DNA of 64,000 nucleotides, taken from assembly GCF_963678635.1 (NCBI RefSeq), contig NC_087064.1, positions 35,845,716 through 35,909,715 of the forward strand, given 5' to 3'. Under the pieces are notes generated by a model. The model saw only the letters and a list, made by a program, of their open reading frames with translations. It was not told the origin of the DNA and did not search any database. How positions within the stretch are numbered: position 1 is the first letter of the stretch; every line of letters begins with the position of its first letter. Both the position numbers and the translations under genes were made by a program. The DNA comes from Symsagittifera roscoffensis. Taxonomy: Eukaryota; Xenacoelomorpha; Acoela; Convolutidae. This document shows positions 12,831 to 24,563 of the stretch, one piece after another.

Positions 12831-13590
12831 GGACCAGTACACAAGATGAAAATTCAACTCTGTATACAAGTTTTTTTTTAAATTAGCTACACCAACATTT
12901 GTTGCTGACAATAAACGGGACCGCCGCGAGAAGTACTAAATACGCTCTCAACATTAAATATGACCTATTTTTTGGCGATAACAGCAAAAAAACGTGTGGG
13001 GAAAAATCCTGCGAATCAATTAGTAAAGCAGAAGATACATAGGCAACATCAAATTGAAACCAGGTAGATAATAATCTAGAAAAAAACTAATTTAGCGCTT
13101 AACTTCTGGAAGCTTAGCACATTTTGTTATTTTTTCTTTGTCTTATTATCTTTTTTACTCCCAGCACAGTCGAACACACGTCGAGCACGTTCAAAACATA
13201 CCACGCGAACGGTCAAAACTTGAAATGAGCAAATTGAGAAAAAAAGTTTTCAAATTTTTATGCGTTTGAACCAGTAAAACATGCAAACGAAAAAACAACC
13301 CAGTATACAAGTATTTTTTTTTTTAAATTAGCTAGACCAAAATTCGTTGCTGACCATAAACGGGACCGCCGCGAGAAGTTGTACATACGCTCTCAACATT
13401 AAATATGGCCTATTATTTTGGTGGTAACAGCAAAAAATGTCAATAGGGAAAAATGGTGAGAATCAATTAGTAAAGCAGAAGATACATAAGCAACAACAAA
13501 TTAAAACCAGGTATACAACAAACTAGAAAAAAAACTAATTTAGCGCTTAACTTCAGGAAGGTTAGCACATTTTGCCATTTTTTCTTTGCT
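12825..13590. repeat. Direct repeat of ~320 bp, period ~436 bp
   Basis: The segment 12825-13150 recurs at about 13258-13590. Both contain AAACGGGACCGCCGCGAGAA, CTCTCAACATTAAATATG and TTTAGCGCTTAACTTC in order. The ~110 bp between copies is unique and contains GTCGAACACACGTCGAGCAC. Non-coding. Confidence 0.85.
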
Positions 13591-14125
13591 TTAGTATCTT
13601 CTTTGCCCTCTTTGCCTCATAATGTTATAGAAAAAATTGGCCAAAAAGCAACTTAAGACAGACAACAAAAATTGGCTGGCCCTTAAAAGCGGAAAGTGAA
13701 TTGTTAGTTTTAAACGTCCAAAAACACTAAAAAAATTAACGAACCTTAGGTCAAGAAAGTCGACCCAGTAAAATATAACATACATTTGGTTGAGAATGCC
13801 AAAACATATTTAAGTTGGATCGAGCAAAACGAGGGTATCTTTTGGTCGAGAAAGCCGAAATATACCCAAAGTCGTTTGGGGTCGCAGCATATCCCCCTTT
13901 GGTACTATTGTAGGACACTAAATTTAATAAGCTGACCTGAAATTTTTCTAGAATCCTTTTTGGCGCCTAGATAACCTTGTTTTGAGGGAGAGCGTGAAAC
14001 AATTAATAGCTATTTTTTTTCTCAAAATCTTCGTTGCGGCGAAAAATGTTGTGGCTATATGGAGTCCTTACAGTGTTTTGAGAGAGCTAGTAAAGCCAAA
14101 TTGGAAAAACTTGAACGGTTGACAA

Positions 14126-15249
14126 GATTTTAGAGCATTTTTAAATGAGCCCCTAAAGAAAAACCTGTTGGCGCGCTTGAGTTTTGAAAATTGTTTCCGC
14201 ATAAAATATGCGATGAAAGCAAGTGCACAGAAGCTGCAGAATTTTCTTTAATACATACTTTTTTGATAGGAATAACTACCCCAATTAAGATGTATAGAAT
14301 TTTGATGCATTTTTTGAGTAAAAACCTTTTTAATTTAAATCAATATTCTCAAGATTTATTTTTATAATAATCATTAAAATTCCTACGTTGTTTTATCAAG
14401 GGCATTTCAACAATTGATTTATTTCTGTTAATTTTGCTTTCATAGGTTGAAGATCCGAGCTTCTAAGGTATCAAAAAAGCTATGATTACCTTTTAAGCGT
14501 TTTTGGTTGATGAGGTTTCTGTCCATATTGACATTACTAAAATTGCATTTTAAATAGATTTTAAGCTAGTAAGATATCGATTGCATACCAAAATATAACC
14601 TTCTAAAATTGATAACCTAAAGCTCACAACCACGGTTTTAAATAAATGTCAAAAATGAACAATTTTGCTGTGTAAATCTTTGAAAAAAATATGCAAAGTC
14701 TCGCAGATTTAATTTTATCATAGTTTTATTTGATGATAATTATTCTAAGAGCAACAGAGACTTTTGCCTCAAAATTGATTAAATTATTTGAAAATTGGAT
14801 TTTTCTACTTAAAAATTTGTTTCTTAAAAGCCCAATATCAAAAATTGCGCTCAAAATGAGCGCAAATCGGAAAAAAAAAACTAAGAATTGATTGAACATA
14901 TGAATTGATATTTATTTTGATTTATTGATCATAACTGCAAGAAAACTATATAAGTCAGTTATACAAATCAGGCTTTAAGTGCTTTGAAATGCATCATAAA
15001 ATTCATCCTTGAAAGTCATCACTGCAAATCATCGAATTTTGAGCAAAAACTGTCATATAAAACCAATAATTATGTCAATAATACAAGATGTATCAATACA
15101 TCACCTCCATAATCGAATAATTTTTTGACAGCAAAATGAAGTGAATGTTAATGAGTACCAAAAAAGAAGTGTTGTCAGTTATTAATGAGTTAAGTTATAG
15201 GTTTGCTGGAGAGATAGAACAAAACTTCCAAAATAGTTTTGTTACGTGT
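14126..15249. other. Non-coding AT-rich stretch
   Basis: No exon, repeat or RNA gene that can be supported. Confidence 0.5.
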
Positions 15250-15345
15250 TGTTTTTTTTTCGCAAAGATTTTTGAAGACAAATTAGGAGAAGAGTCTATT
15301 TGTTTTTACTTAGGCTAGTAGCAGGGAATCTATGACAAAAAGCCG

Positions 15346-15747
15346 ACGGGACTTCAAGCCGAAAAATAAACCTTACAAGAATCTCAAAAAACTTTTTTCT
15401 GAACTGTAAAATATTTTTTTTTTCAAAAATTTATTTATGTTTAGTTCATAACAAGCCTTTTTCATAACAATGCAACATTTATAGTATGGTATCAGATAGT
15501 TAGATCGGCTGCATTTTGAAATGCATAAATTTTACACATGAAAATCCCTTCAACACTGTTTTAAATTTCAATATTCCTAAACATCATTCAAAGGCTGAAA
15601 ATGTATGAAAACCAAATAACTTGTAGAGAAAGCTCATGAAGTTGAGGTATTATTCGAAACAAGTTTCAAATTAACCCATTTTTATCACTTTTTTACAAAA
15701 ATTTTGGCTTGAAGTCTCTTGTTTTATGATTCAGCTTGAAGTCCCGT
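15346..15747. mobile_element. MITE-like element with 18 bp inverted ends, copy 1
   Basis: Left end ACGGGACTTCAAGCCGAA; right end TTCAGCTTGAAGTCCCGT, whose complement matches at 17 of 18 positions. The element is 402 bp and has no reading frame. A second inward copy of the right-end motif (GGCTTGAAGTCTC) sits ~30 bp inside. The flanks show no clear target duplication. Alternatively this is a fold-back structure of another origin. Confidence 0.5.
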
Positions 15748-16088
15748 TCAGCTTGAACAGGGATTTTTCCGATTTTTTCTGCGCGATCATTGAAATCTAA
15801 AAAATAAAAAACTTTTTTTATCAAACATTTCAGTCAGTAAACTTCTAATCACATTTTTTCAAAGCTAGCACCTGAATGCAATTTTCTCTACATATGGATG
15901 CATTTTGTTTTTAATGCAAAATTTGAATTTATTAGCTTTCTATATTTCAATTGAATTTGGACTAATTTTTGAGCTGGAAAAATTTGCTATTTGTTGTTTT
16001 TTTCGCAAACATTTTTGAAGACAAATTAGGAGAAGAGTCTATTTGTTTTTGCTTAGGTTAGTAGCAGGGGGTCTAGGACAACAAGCCG

Positions 16089-16492
16089 ACGGGACTTCAA
16101 GCCAAAATATAAACCTTACAAGAATCTCAAAACACTTTTTTCTGAACTGTAAAATGTTTTTTGTTTTTCAAATATTTATGTAAGTTTAGTTCATAACAAG
16201 TCTTCTGCATAATAATGCAACATTTATAGTATAGTATCAGATAATTAGATCGGCCGGATTTTGAAATGCATAAATTTTACACAAGAAAACCCCTTCAACA
16301 CTGATTTAAATTTCAATATTCCTATACATCAATCAAAGGCTGAAAATATATGAAAACCAAATAACTTGTAAAGAAAGCTCATGAAATTGAGGTATTATTC
16401 GAAACAAGTTTCAAATTAATCCATTTTTATCACTTTTTTACAAAAATTTTGGCTTGAAGTCTCTTGTTTTATGATTCAGCTTGAAGTCCCGT
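16089..16492. mobile_element. MITE-like element with inverted ends, copy 2
   Basis: Same element in the second 743 bp unit. The left end is now ACGGGACTTCAAGCCAAA and the right end is unchanged, so the left end has gained a substitution since the duplication. Confidence 0.5.
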
Positions 16493-16735
16493 TCAGCTTG
16501 AACAGGGATTTTTCCGATTTTTTCTGCGCGATCATTGAAATCTAAAAAATAGCAAACCTTTTTAATCAAACATTTCAGTCATTAAACTTTTAATCACATT
16601 TTTTCAAAGCTACCACCTGAATGCAACTTTCTCTACAAATGGATGCATTTTGTTTTTAATGCAAAATTTGAATTAATTAGCTTTCTATATTTCAATTGAA
16701 TTTGGACTAATTTTTGAGCTGGAAAGATCTGCTAT

Positions 16736-18352
16736 TATATTATTTAAAAAAAAAAATTGGAAATCTTACGCAAAAAAAGTTGTGTAGAGATGGTCGGACT
16801 GATCATTTCAAAGATCACACAATCTTAAAACATTTGATCGCAGCTATTTGTTTGTGGCGTTGTGGCGCATCGTAGTGATGATACCCAGCAAGCATATGAT
16901 TGCCGTTTCAAAACTCACGTGCACTGTAATTTTCACAATGAGCTTTTGTAAAGTAGCCATAGCTTAATTAAACTTAACTATTTAACTTTTGGGTTATACC
17001 TCTGGCCGGTTAACTAAAAAAATTTAAAAATGTAAGAGCAAAACATAACTGCCTTCCAGATCATTTGAAAATTTTGCGGTAATAGTTGTTGGAAAAGATG
17101 CCGAGTTTTGTCTAGAGAAAACAAACCATCCCAAGCTCAAATGTTTCGTTATTGTTTTGAAATTCGAAACCAAAACTTTGTTGGTAAAAAAAGAAAAATG
17201 TTAAAAGAAAAAAATTTGGATTCAGCCTGAAGATCAAATAGTTTAATTTCTCCACAAGTTTTTTGTGGACGATCGATAGTGAGTGATAGATCTATAAGAC
17301 AAAACGACATTTAGAGGAGAAAGGAAAGAAAAAATTGGTGGTTGAAAAAACGTGTTCGGGTTAAGATGATTTTCTATACAAAACTGTGTCCACAAGATTT
17401 TAATTGCATGGGTGCTTGGATTATGACGACAAAAGTATAACCAACCGTAAATTTTAACACAGTAAAAATAACTGATGTTACCCGCGTCTGATATTTGTTC
17501 CGACCATTTTTAGTTTTTATTAAATTTTTTTTCCTCAAATGAATGAATTTGACTAGCAGCAGACTACAGGTTGCTCTCAAAGCACGTTTTTTATTATTCC
17601 TCTCTATATTACAATTATTAGGGTTATTAAAGACATTTTCTGCAATGGTCCACAAAGTTTTTTCGAAATCTGATATATTTCATTTAATTGTCTGTTTAAT
17701 TGGATCAAATGAGCCATTCATTTTTAAAGTTTTATATCAAAACAGCACAAATGATAAGGGTCGATCCATTTGGTTTAAAAATTGGGAGTGAAACAGTGAA
17801 ATTTTGTTAAGCCGCAAAAACATGCGAGAACAAAAAACAATCCAGTTGAATGAAGTTTACCATTAGAACTTCGGCGAACTTTTATCACAAGAAATGACTT
17901 CAATGGCCCACAAAATTGTGAAATGAGAAAGGATTCATTAAAAAACATGATTTGAAAAAATCCTGCAACTTAAAACTTTCACCTATTAGTCGAAACCAAA
18001 AATTCATGTTCCTTAAGGGTTACAGAATCTGTTCAAAGTATTACATGAGCACATCTTAGTGAAACTATTCCTCAAGAAGACAGAAAGATTATGTGAAGAT
18101 TATCAAAGACTATGTGAATATTATGCGAGAAGAGAGGCGGCAGGACGTGGTTCAGGTAAATTAGGATTATTATCGAAAGATATGGGAGATGTGGGTTTGG
18201 TGCTGCCATATGTTCTATATTTTGTGACATTGCTAACGTGCTCCAACAATGATGAATGTGCACAAATGAGCACATAGAGTGTGGTGAAAGCAAACTCAGA
18301 TAGAAAATAAGACTGCTCGTACATTAGGGTGAGGCCCCGAATCCTCCGATTG
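16736..18352. other. Non-coding stretch with unsupported short frames
   Basis: Several short open frames overlap on both strands at 17.4-17.8 kb and 18.06-18.44 kb, but none shows a recognisable domain or splice-bounded pattern. Nothing further can be supported. Confidence 0.45.
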
Positions 18353-21095
18353 CACTTTGAGGCCCATCTAAAAGTGTGGTTGCAAAATTGACAAAACAAT
18401 TGAAGAAAAAAACGCCGATCGCTTTCGCAATAATCCACCGCTTACGCGTGTTATAAGAACGCAATACATATCTCGCGTTAATGTTTGCAAATTGGCCAGA
18501 TTAGCTTTTCTTAAACCCCCATAATTTTATGAAAAAGGATCACAGGTGAAATATTTTTTTTTGTGAATTTGAGTGCAAGAAACCAATTGCTTTCAGATGG
18601 CTTAGCTAAAAAGTCGAAAATGATGAATAAAAAACCACCCCAAGCATAAATATTCCGCACTTTCTTTGAAAGTCGGATCAAGTTGACCCTATGGAATTGT
18701 AATATGCTAACCGAAGTTTCAGATAAAATAGTAAACACAAAATGAGTGACTTCACTTTTTTGAAAGATAGAGGACTCAGGGCTGGGGGAAGTCTTCTTGC
18801 GGGAAAACACCTGGCAATTAAATTGTTCAGTTTGAAAAAAACTCAATCAAAGAGTGGCTATGGAGTTTTCAGTATGTCGGGATCCTTTAAACGACTTTTC
18901 TTAAAATCATGAACAAATTATCAAATTATAAGAGCAACTAAAATTTTTTTAGATCCATGGAACCAAGTGAAATTGTGAACGAGGAAAAGATGACTTGATT
19001 TACCCAATTTTGACGCTCAAAGAGTATCACACAGGATTGAGTGATCTGAAATAACTATCTGATGTTATTTCAAAAAAAAACTAATTTGGATGTCCAATCA
19101 AAACAAATAAATGCCGGATATTCGCCTTTTTTCAACAATGCAGTGGAATGGCATGATAGTATACTCTTAAAATTATTGCGAAGTAATGGCAGACGCGAAT
19201 TGATTGCTGTAAATTTTGCCGTCGGGAAGGAATTTCTTTTTAACTTCCTTCTCCGGCTTGTGTTAGGACCGGCAAGGGGAAGACCGATTTCCAACAAGTG
19301 TTCACAATATCCCTTTTGAAACGATTTTTAGTAGTCGTAAGTTTTCCTGCATCGAACTCTGCTAGGGCACGCAGTTTTCTCTTATCCCGGCTGTTTTTAT
19401 CCGAATTCAGACTCACTTTGCAAGAGGTTTGATCGTAATTAAATTCAAAGTAACGAGTAACTACCCCAACACAAGGCCTATAGCATAGCCGCCAGAATTT
19501 AATATTCCAAATATCGAGTTTAATCAATCTGCGAGCGATGTAGTTTATTCCCACTCACAATACAAATCGATTGCAAGCTCTATTCAAGTGCATCTTTTCC
19601 TAATACCAAATTCGTAGCCTCAGATTTGCTCACGCACTCCAGCGTTTTGACTTTCACTCTTACAATCACTATTCTTCGAAATCAATTCGACGTGCTGCTG
19701 ACGGCTTTGCTGTTTTACGTTCTCAAACTGTTCTGCTTCTTAGAGGCTCTCCGGTACTCTCCAGTTACTCATCTTTATGTACTTTTAGATTTGCTTAAGT
19801 CAAGTCATTTTTTATTAGATTTGGCAACCCTCAAATCAGTCGTATGCAAAACTTTTATGACTACGTCTCTCCTCCTGTCAAGGTGGATTGATTAAAATAC
19901 TAAACTTGCTTTTTTGTTGCATTTAAAATTAACTTAAAGCTTCACAAGTTACCTTTTACAAACAAAGTTGATTTCAAAGAGTTTTTCAAAGCAAAAACCT
20001 CTACTTTTGGAGTTTTTCTTTTTTTTGTCCTCAGCTTCAATGGGTTTTTCTCTTAGTTTTTTTCCTTAATTTGCTTTTTCTTTAGTCGTTGAGAGGAAAA
20101 ATCAAAAAATTTATAAATTTTGCTCTTTTTAACGGTGTCATTATTTGTCATTGTTTTGTGTTCGCTTGTCTGCTCATCATTTTAGTGTGTATCAGCAGGG
20201 TTGTAGCAATATATTCACTGTAGGAGGCAGTCTGCCAATTTTTTTGCGCCGGGATTTTTATCTTACAACCAGAAAGTGTTGCAAATTTTCGGCTTGCTGT
20301 TTCTCCACATGCTGTTATACAGTTAGTGTGCTAAAACGTTCTTGATATTTTTCCGTCCCCGACATTTCTTTCCGTCCCCGTATAATTACGAAAACCCTCC
20401 GTCACACATCTTTAAGCACATCATTTCCACCGGTGGCAACCTTTTTATCGCCTTTTTCAGTGCTGTTAACACTGCAGTAATTTGAGCCTCAAACACTACA
20501 AATTTCCTAATCAAAAGACCTACCGGCACAATTTGTTTTTCTGACGAGTGCTTTTACGACGATGCTCGATCATTTCCTTTTATTCCGAGGAGAAATTGAA
20601 ATGAATTGAGAAAAATTTATAAGAGAACAAAATTTTTACAATCAATAAAGAAGCACTTCCACCAAATCCAAGAAATTTAATTAAGAAACACATGTTTTAT
20701 TCAACTACACTACCAAGAAGTGCTCATAAGTGTGATTTCATCAAAACCAAACAGTTCACCTGAAAATCAATATTAAGTTGGTCGACAAAAACATGCTTCA
20801 ATTGTGCAAATTTCTGCTCATTGTCCGATCTGAAGCTCAATATAATCTCTTACCTTTTTTGATAATTACTGTCTAATTCTTTTTCCTAAAATCAGTGTAA
20901 CATTCGCCGAAAAAAAACTACGCAGAGACGAAAATTAGAAAAAAATCCAATGCGACTACCGGCGGGCTGACGTCAAACACTTTAGTCTAACCTTTTAAAC
21001 TCCTTGATTCAGCCAGTCTGTTTCGGGTCAACGAACGAGTTATGACTTTTTGGCTATCAGCCGAAGGAATGTTACTCAGAATTCTATTACATGCA
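18353..21095. repeat. Duplicated block A, copy 1 (partner 56432-58872)
   Basis: Starts at CACTTTGAGGCCCATCTAAA in both copies and is collinear through to the target site ATGCA at the right end. Copy 1 has 308 bp (18951-19258) absent from copy 2. Otherwise the copies differ by scattered substitutions. It is immediately followed by the BEL element here, but by the Penelope-like block in copy 2. Content is mostly non-coding; T-rich tracts with TTTTTCTTTTTTTTGTCC lie near 20.0 kb. Confidence 0.9.
19240..19554 (-). other. Open frame of unknown origin in block A
   Basis: A 104-codon frame (MGINYIARRLIKLDIWN...). The second copy at 57062-57325 keeps 87 codons and then meets a stop where copy 1 has a tryptophan. 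About nine residue changes over 87 aligned positions point to relaxed or no constraint. It is basic and Cys-poor with no known motif. More likely a remnant of an old repeat than a gene. Confidence 0.25.
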
Positions 21096-21284
21096 TGACA
21101 ATGGCAATACGTTTGGATGATTAAGATTCCAATTTCAGATCGTAGTTTAGTTGTTTCTTTTTAAATGATTTCTTTTTGATTTTTGAGTTTTGAGTCTTTC
21201 AGTTTACTAATTTGGCGGCATATTCATGTCGAAAATGTGGCAAAATTAGGTTCGGCAAAGAATAAAGTTCAAATGTCGAAGACA
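21096..21284 (-). repeat. BEL 3' LTR (189 bp)
   Basis: Starts TGACAATGGCAATACG and ends GTCGAAGACA on the plus strand. It is the downstream LTR in element orientation. A GGGCCC-containing stretch just inside (21285-21300) occupies the polypurine-tract position but is only weakly purine-rich. Confidence 0.93.
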
Positions 21285-21400
21285 TAGCCGGGCCCATTTG
21301 CAGGTTGCAAATTAGAAAATTGTTCGTTGAAGCTGATGGTACGTCGTCGTTGATTGTAATGGTCATCTAGTTGTTAGCTGTCGTTGATCATGTTGGTCAT

Positions 21401-22670
21401 CTAGTTGTTACTGTGGTCCAATACTCGCGAGAGTTTGACTGCTGGTCGGTGTAGAATCCCCCTGCTAGTTTTAATTTCGCAGGAGCGAACGATTCCGTCT
21501 GCACCTGGGAAAGTACGAAGTACCCGTCCCAGGGGCCAAAGACCTCGAGGCGTTAGGTCTTCCAGTATCCATACAAGGTCTCCTTTCTGAAGATTTTCCA
21601 CTTGCTTTGTCCATTTCGTTCGGGTCGTCAAGGTTGGCAAGTAGTCTTTGAGGTATCTGTTCCAGAACTGTTGACTCAAGGCTTGAGCTTGTTTCCAAGT
21701 TCTCTTGTCCGTTGTGTGGCGAGGGAGAAACAATCCGGGAGGCAAATTGTTTGTTGGTCGTCCTAGTAGAAGGTGATTGGGTGTAAGGGGCTCGTCGTCG
21801 GTTGGGTCTGATGAGACGTGGGTTAGCGGGCGAAAATTCATCATAGCTTCAACCTGGCACGTGAAGGTTGACAGAGCTTCTTCGTCCAGTGTCCGTGTTC
21901 CAATGACTTTGTAGAAGGCAATCTTAAATGTTTTTATGAGGCGTTCCCATGATCCACCAAAGTGAAGAGGTGCAGGTGGGTTGAACTTCCAGGTTCTTCC
22001 AAGTAATTGGCATTGATTGTTGAAGTCGTTGCTGTGTTGAATCTCAGAAAGGCTTTCCTCTAATTCCTTGTCAGCTGCAACGAAGGCTTTTCCGTTGTCA
22101 GAGAAGATGATCCTGGGTTTACCGCGTCTAGCGATGAAACGGCGTATGGCTTGTAGAGTTGAGTTTGTGTCGATTTGCTGGCATATTTCTGAATGAACTG
22201 CTCGCGTGACGAGGCAGGTGAAGAAGAGAACATATCGCTTACTGTACTCGTCGTTGTTCCGCGTGGCAAAGGGTCCAAAGAAGTCAATTCCTGTTGAGTA
22301 GAAGGGGTAACTGTTTTCCGATAAAGGGAGTCGTTGTAGGGGTAGATCTGCCATCAGAGGCTTCACTGGTTCCTGTCGAAGGCGTCGGCAAGGTATGCAT
22401 GGTCGAATAGTTTTCTTCAGATGCTTGCGTGATCTTATGATCCAAAAGCCCTGCTGAAGAATGCTTCGGGTGTGTTCCATTCCACAATGGGAATTTATTT
22501 TGTGTGTTTGCTTCATGAAGAGTTGTATTGGGTAGTTTTCTGCGTTCAGAATGACTGGATGTCGGCTGCAAAGTAGAATCGGGGCTTTCTGTAGTCGTCT
22601 TTTGGCACGTAAGTATCCGTGATCGTCGATGAAGGGGCAAAGAGGTTGTAGAGGGCTGCGGGGTGGAATG
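21401..22670 (-). CDS. BEL/Pao integrase with C-terminal DUF5641-type domain
   Basis: The long open part starts at 22516 (371 codons). The same frame extends upstream to about 22670 and includes ENYPIQLFMKQTHKINSHCG and a following CIPCRR, the HHCC-like N-terminal zinc-binding region. The catalytic DDE residues are visible in STGIDFFGPF (Asp), IIFSDNGKAF (Asp) and HFGGSWERLIK (Glu). The tail with LQKGDLVWILED and RGLWPLGRV matches the DUF5641 domain usual at the end of BEL/Pao polyproteins. It would insert the reverse-transcribed DNA. The frame ends at 21401, about 115 bp before the 3' LTR. A frameshift at about 22670 separates it from the RNase H part. Confidence 0.92.
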
Positions 22671-23684
22671 TCAGATTTCTTTGTCAGGCATGCTATTCTG
22701 TGAGTGTTTAATGATCCATGCGAATCCTAAGGTGAGGTGTTGAAGTGAGAGGCTCTGGCGTGTCTTCCTTTTGATGTTTTCTGCGAAGAGAAGAACATAT
22801 GAAGTAACTCTGAGTGCTCTTGTCCAAGTGCTAAATCGGTTGAAGTCGATTACTGATGTTGGTGGTTGTGGGTCGTTGTCTGTCAGATGAATTTCGGCTG
22901 TAGGTTGTGTTGGCGGGTGATTAGGCCAATCTGATGATGGTCTTAACAAGAAGTCTGGTCCTTTGATCCATCGTGAATCGGTAGTCATGTCACTTGCTTT
23001 GTAACCACGTGTTCCGTCGTCTGCAGGGTTGTCTTTGCTGGGCACGTATCTCCAGTCCAGTGAAGATGTTGAGTCCATGATGAAATTCAGGAGGTTGGCA
23101 ATGAAGATCCGGTGTCGTTGATTCGGCGAGTTTATCCAATGAAGAACTGTTGTACTATCTGTCCATAGTGTCGTACTGTCGATTCGTATGTCATGTTGTT
23201 CTTTGATGAAACGAGACAGTTTAGCTCCGTTAGTGGCGGCTTGAAGCTCGAGATTTGGAATTGTCATTCTGCTGATGGGTGCTACTCGGGCTTTTCCAAT
23301 GACGAACTTGAGTTCCGTTGTGTCGTCGTCGTATATGATTCTGAGGTAAGCAACTGATGCTAAGGCAAGTTCGGAGGCGTCGCTGAATACATGGAGTTGG
23401 GTTTCCAGTATCTTCGTTTCTGGTTTGAAGTAAATCTGGGGCAGGCAGATGTCGTTGAATTGGCTTCGCTTGTCTATCCAATCGTTGAGGTCTGTTAAAT
23501 GCTCCATGTTTAGAGGTTTGTCCCATTGAGGTCCATTACTCCAGGCAAGTTGAACTGATTGTCGTAGTCGAATTGTCAGTGGCACCGTAATTCCAAGCGG
23601 GTCAAAGATTAAAGAAGCAAACTTCAATAGTTTGCGCTGCGTTAAGTCCTTCTTGTCAATGGCGTGAAACTTCTTTGCTTCCAC
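22671..23684 (-). CDS. BEL/Pao RNase H region of pol
   Basis: A 337-codon frame. It begins with the linker typical of Pao (ASLIFDPLGITVPLTIRLRQ). It then has the RNase H acidic residues in LHVFSDASELALASVAYLR, IPNLELQAATNGAKL, TLWTDSTTVLHWI and SKDNPADDGTRG. It would degrade the RNA strand during reverse transcription. The frame is preceded by an in-frame TAG (about 23709) and followed by a frameshift into integrase, so it cannot be made as part of a full polyprotein from this copy. Confidence 0.9.
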   Translation of the reverse strand: MEAKKFHAIDKKDLTQRKLLKFASLIFDPLGITVPLTIRLRQSVQLAWSNGPQWDKPLNMEHLTDLNDWIDKRSQFNDICLPQIYFKPETKILETQLHVFSDASELALASVAYLRIIYDDDTTELKFVIGKARVAPISRMTIPNLELQAATNGAKLSRFIKEQHDIRIDSTTLWTDSTTVLHWINSPNQRHRIFIANLLNFIMDSTSSLDWRYVPSKDNPADDGTRGYKASDMTTDSRWIKGPDFLLRPSSDWPNHPPTQPTAEIHLTDNDPQPPTSVIDFNRFSTWTRALRVTSYVLLFAENIKRKTRQSLSLQHLTLGFAWIIKHSQNSMPDKEI

Positions 23685-23689
23685 AAGAA

Positions 23690-24560
23690 AGACGTCCGTG
23701 TCTGGTTTCTATTTCACTCCAAGAACTCTTTCGAGGGGTCGTTCCTTCTTGGTGAGGCTGTCGCTGTTTTCCAAGTGGTTCTCGTTGACTGTTGTGAGGA
23801 ATTGTTGAGAGTTTGAGGTCCATTTTGTGAGGTTGAAACCTCCAAGGCTGAACATCTTTTGAAGGTCGTTCATCAACTGTGTCGCTTCCGTCGGTGTTGA
23901 AACGGCTTTGTATAGGTCGTCCATGTATATGTTGCATTTTGTGATTTGCTCCAAGGCTGGATATTTGTCGGCATTGTCCTTCGCACATTGTCGAGTGGTG
24001 TAGCAGGCAACACATGGTGAGTCGGTAGCTCCGAAGATGTGGCGGGTGTATTGGAAGTTTGCGGGTTGGCCCATGTTGTCCTTCCACAGAAATCGCAAAC
24101 ACGGCTGGTCCTCTGGGCTCACTAAGACCTATGAACATTGCTTCAATGTCGGCAGAAATAGCGATTTGGTCATCGCGAAATCGCATAACGATTTCAGTAA
24201 GGTTTGTGAGGAGGTCTGGTCCAGTTAGTAGGTTGCTGTTGAGTGATACTCCTTTGTAGATGCTCGATGCATTAAGGACTCGGCGTACCTTGCCAGGTTT
24301 ATTGATGTTTGTCAGTGGATGATGAGGAAGGTACCATTTTCCTGTTGAGTCTTCATGGGAATCATCACGACTATGAAACCTTTCTGCAAGTCGGTGTCGA
24401 TGGTCTCCTGATATTTCTGTGCCATCTCGGTGTTTCTCTTCAGTCGTTGGAGAAGGCTGTCGAGCTGCTTCTTGGCAAGCCATCTATTGTTTGGTAGTTG
24501 TTGTCCACGTTTCCAAAGCATTCCAACTTCGTAGTGTCCATTGGGCAAGCGGGTTCTTGA
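23690..24560 (-). pseudogene. BEL/Pao reverse transcriptase, broken
   Basis: Upstream part in one frame: NRWLAKKQLDSLLQRLK, then after a shift KWYLPHHPLTNINKPGKVRR and LLTGPDLLTNLTEIVMRFRD with the catalytic-domain segment SADIEAMF. Downstream part in another frame (24122-23709): LRFLWKDNMGQPANFQYTRH, FGATDSPCVACY and the active-site box IYMDDLYKAV. At least two frameshifts (about 24340-24360 and 24130) and a terminal TAG interrupt it. A TAA at about 24564 separates it from the protease side; the same TAA is in the duplicated copy at about 31570, so it predates the duplication. Confidence 0.88.
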
Positions 24561-24563
24561 AGA

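Larger units (their letters stand above)
10470..14125. mobile_element. Unclassified repeat-bounded region, possibly an old element
   Basis: Two diverged direct repeats bracket the region. Around 10470-10760 and 13885-14125 both show CCCTTTGGTACTA, then GGCGCC, then GGGAGGGAG or GAGGGAGAG, then TGCGGCG, in the same order and similar spacing. Between them lie GC-richer segments and internal duplications. No long reading frame and no reverse transcriptase or transposase motif was found. It may be a decayed LTR-type element about 3.5 kb long, or a mosaic of non-autonomous repeats. Confidence 0.3.
15250..16735. repeat. Tandem duplication of a 743 bp unit
   Basis: Unit 1 (15250-15992) and unit 2 (15993-16735) align end to end with period 743, both starting near TTTCGCAAA and ending near TTTTTGAGCTGGAAA. 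Differences are scattered substitutions and small indels. Each unit carries the inverted-repeat element listed separately, so the element was present before the duplication. Confidence 0.9.

Noticed and set aside
17374-17791. Overlapping open frames on both strands (93 and 82 codons)
   Set aside because: No domain, no duplicate, and AT-driven composition. Treated as chance frames.
18059-18438. Three overlapping short frames at 18.06-18.44 kb
   Set aside because: No recognisable motif or splice context; mutual overlap on opposite strands suggests chance.
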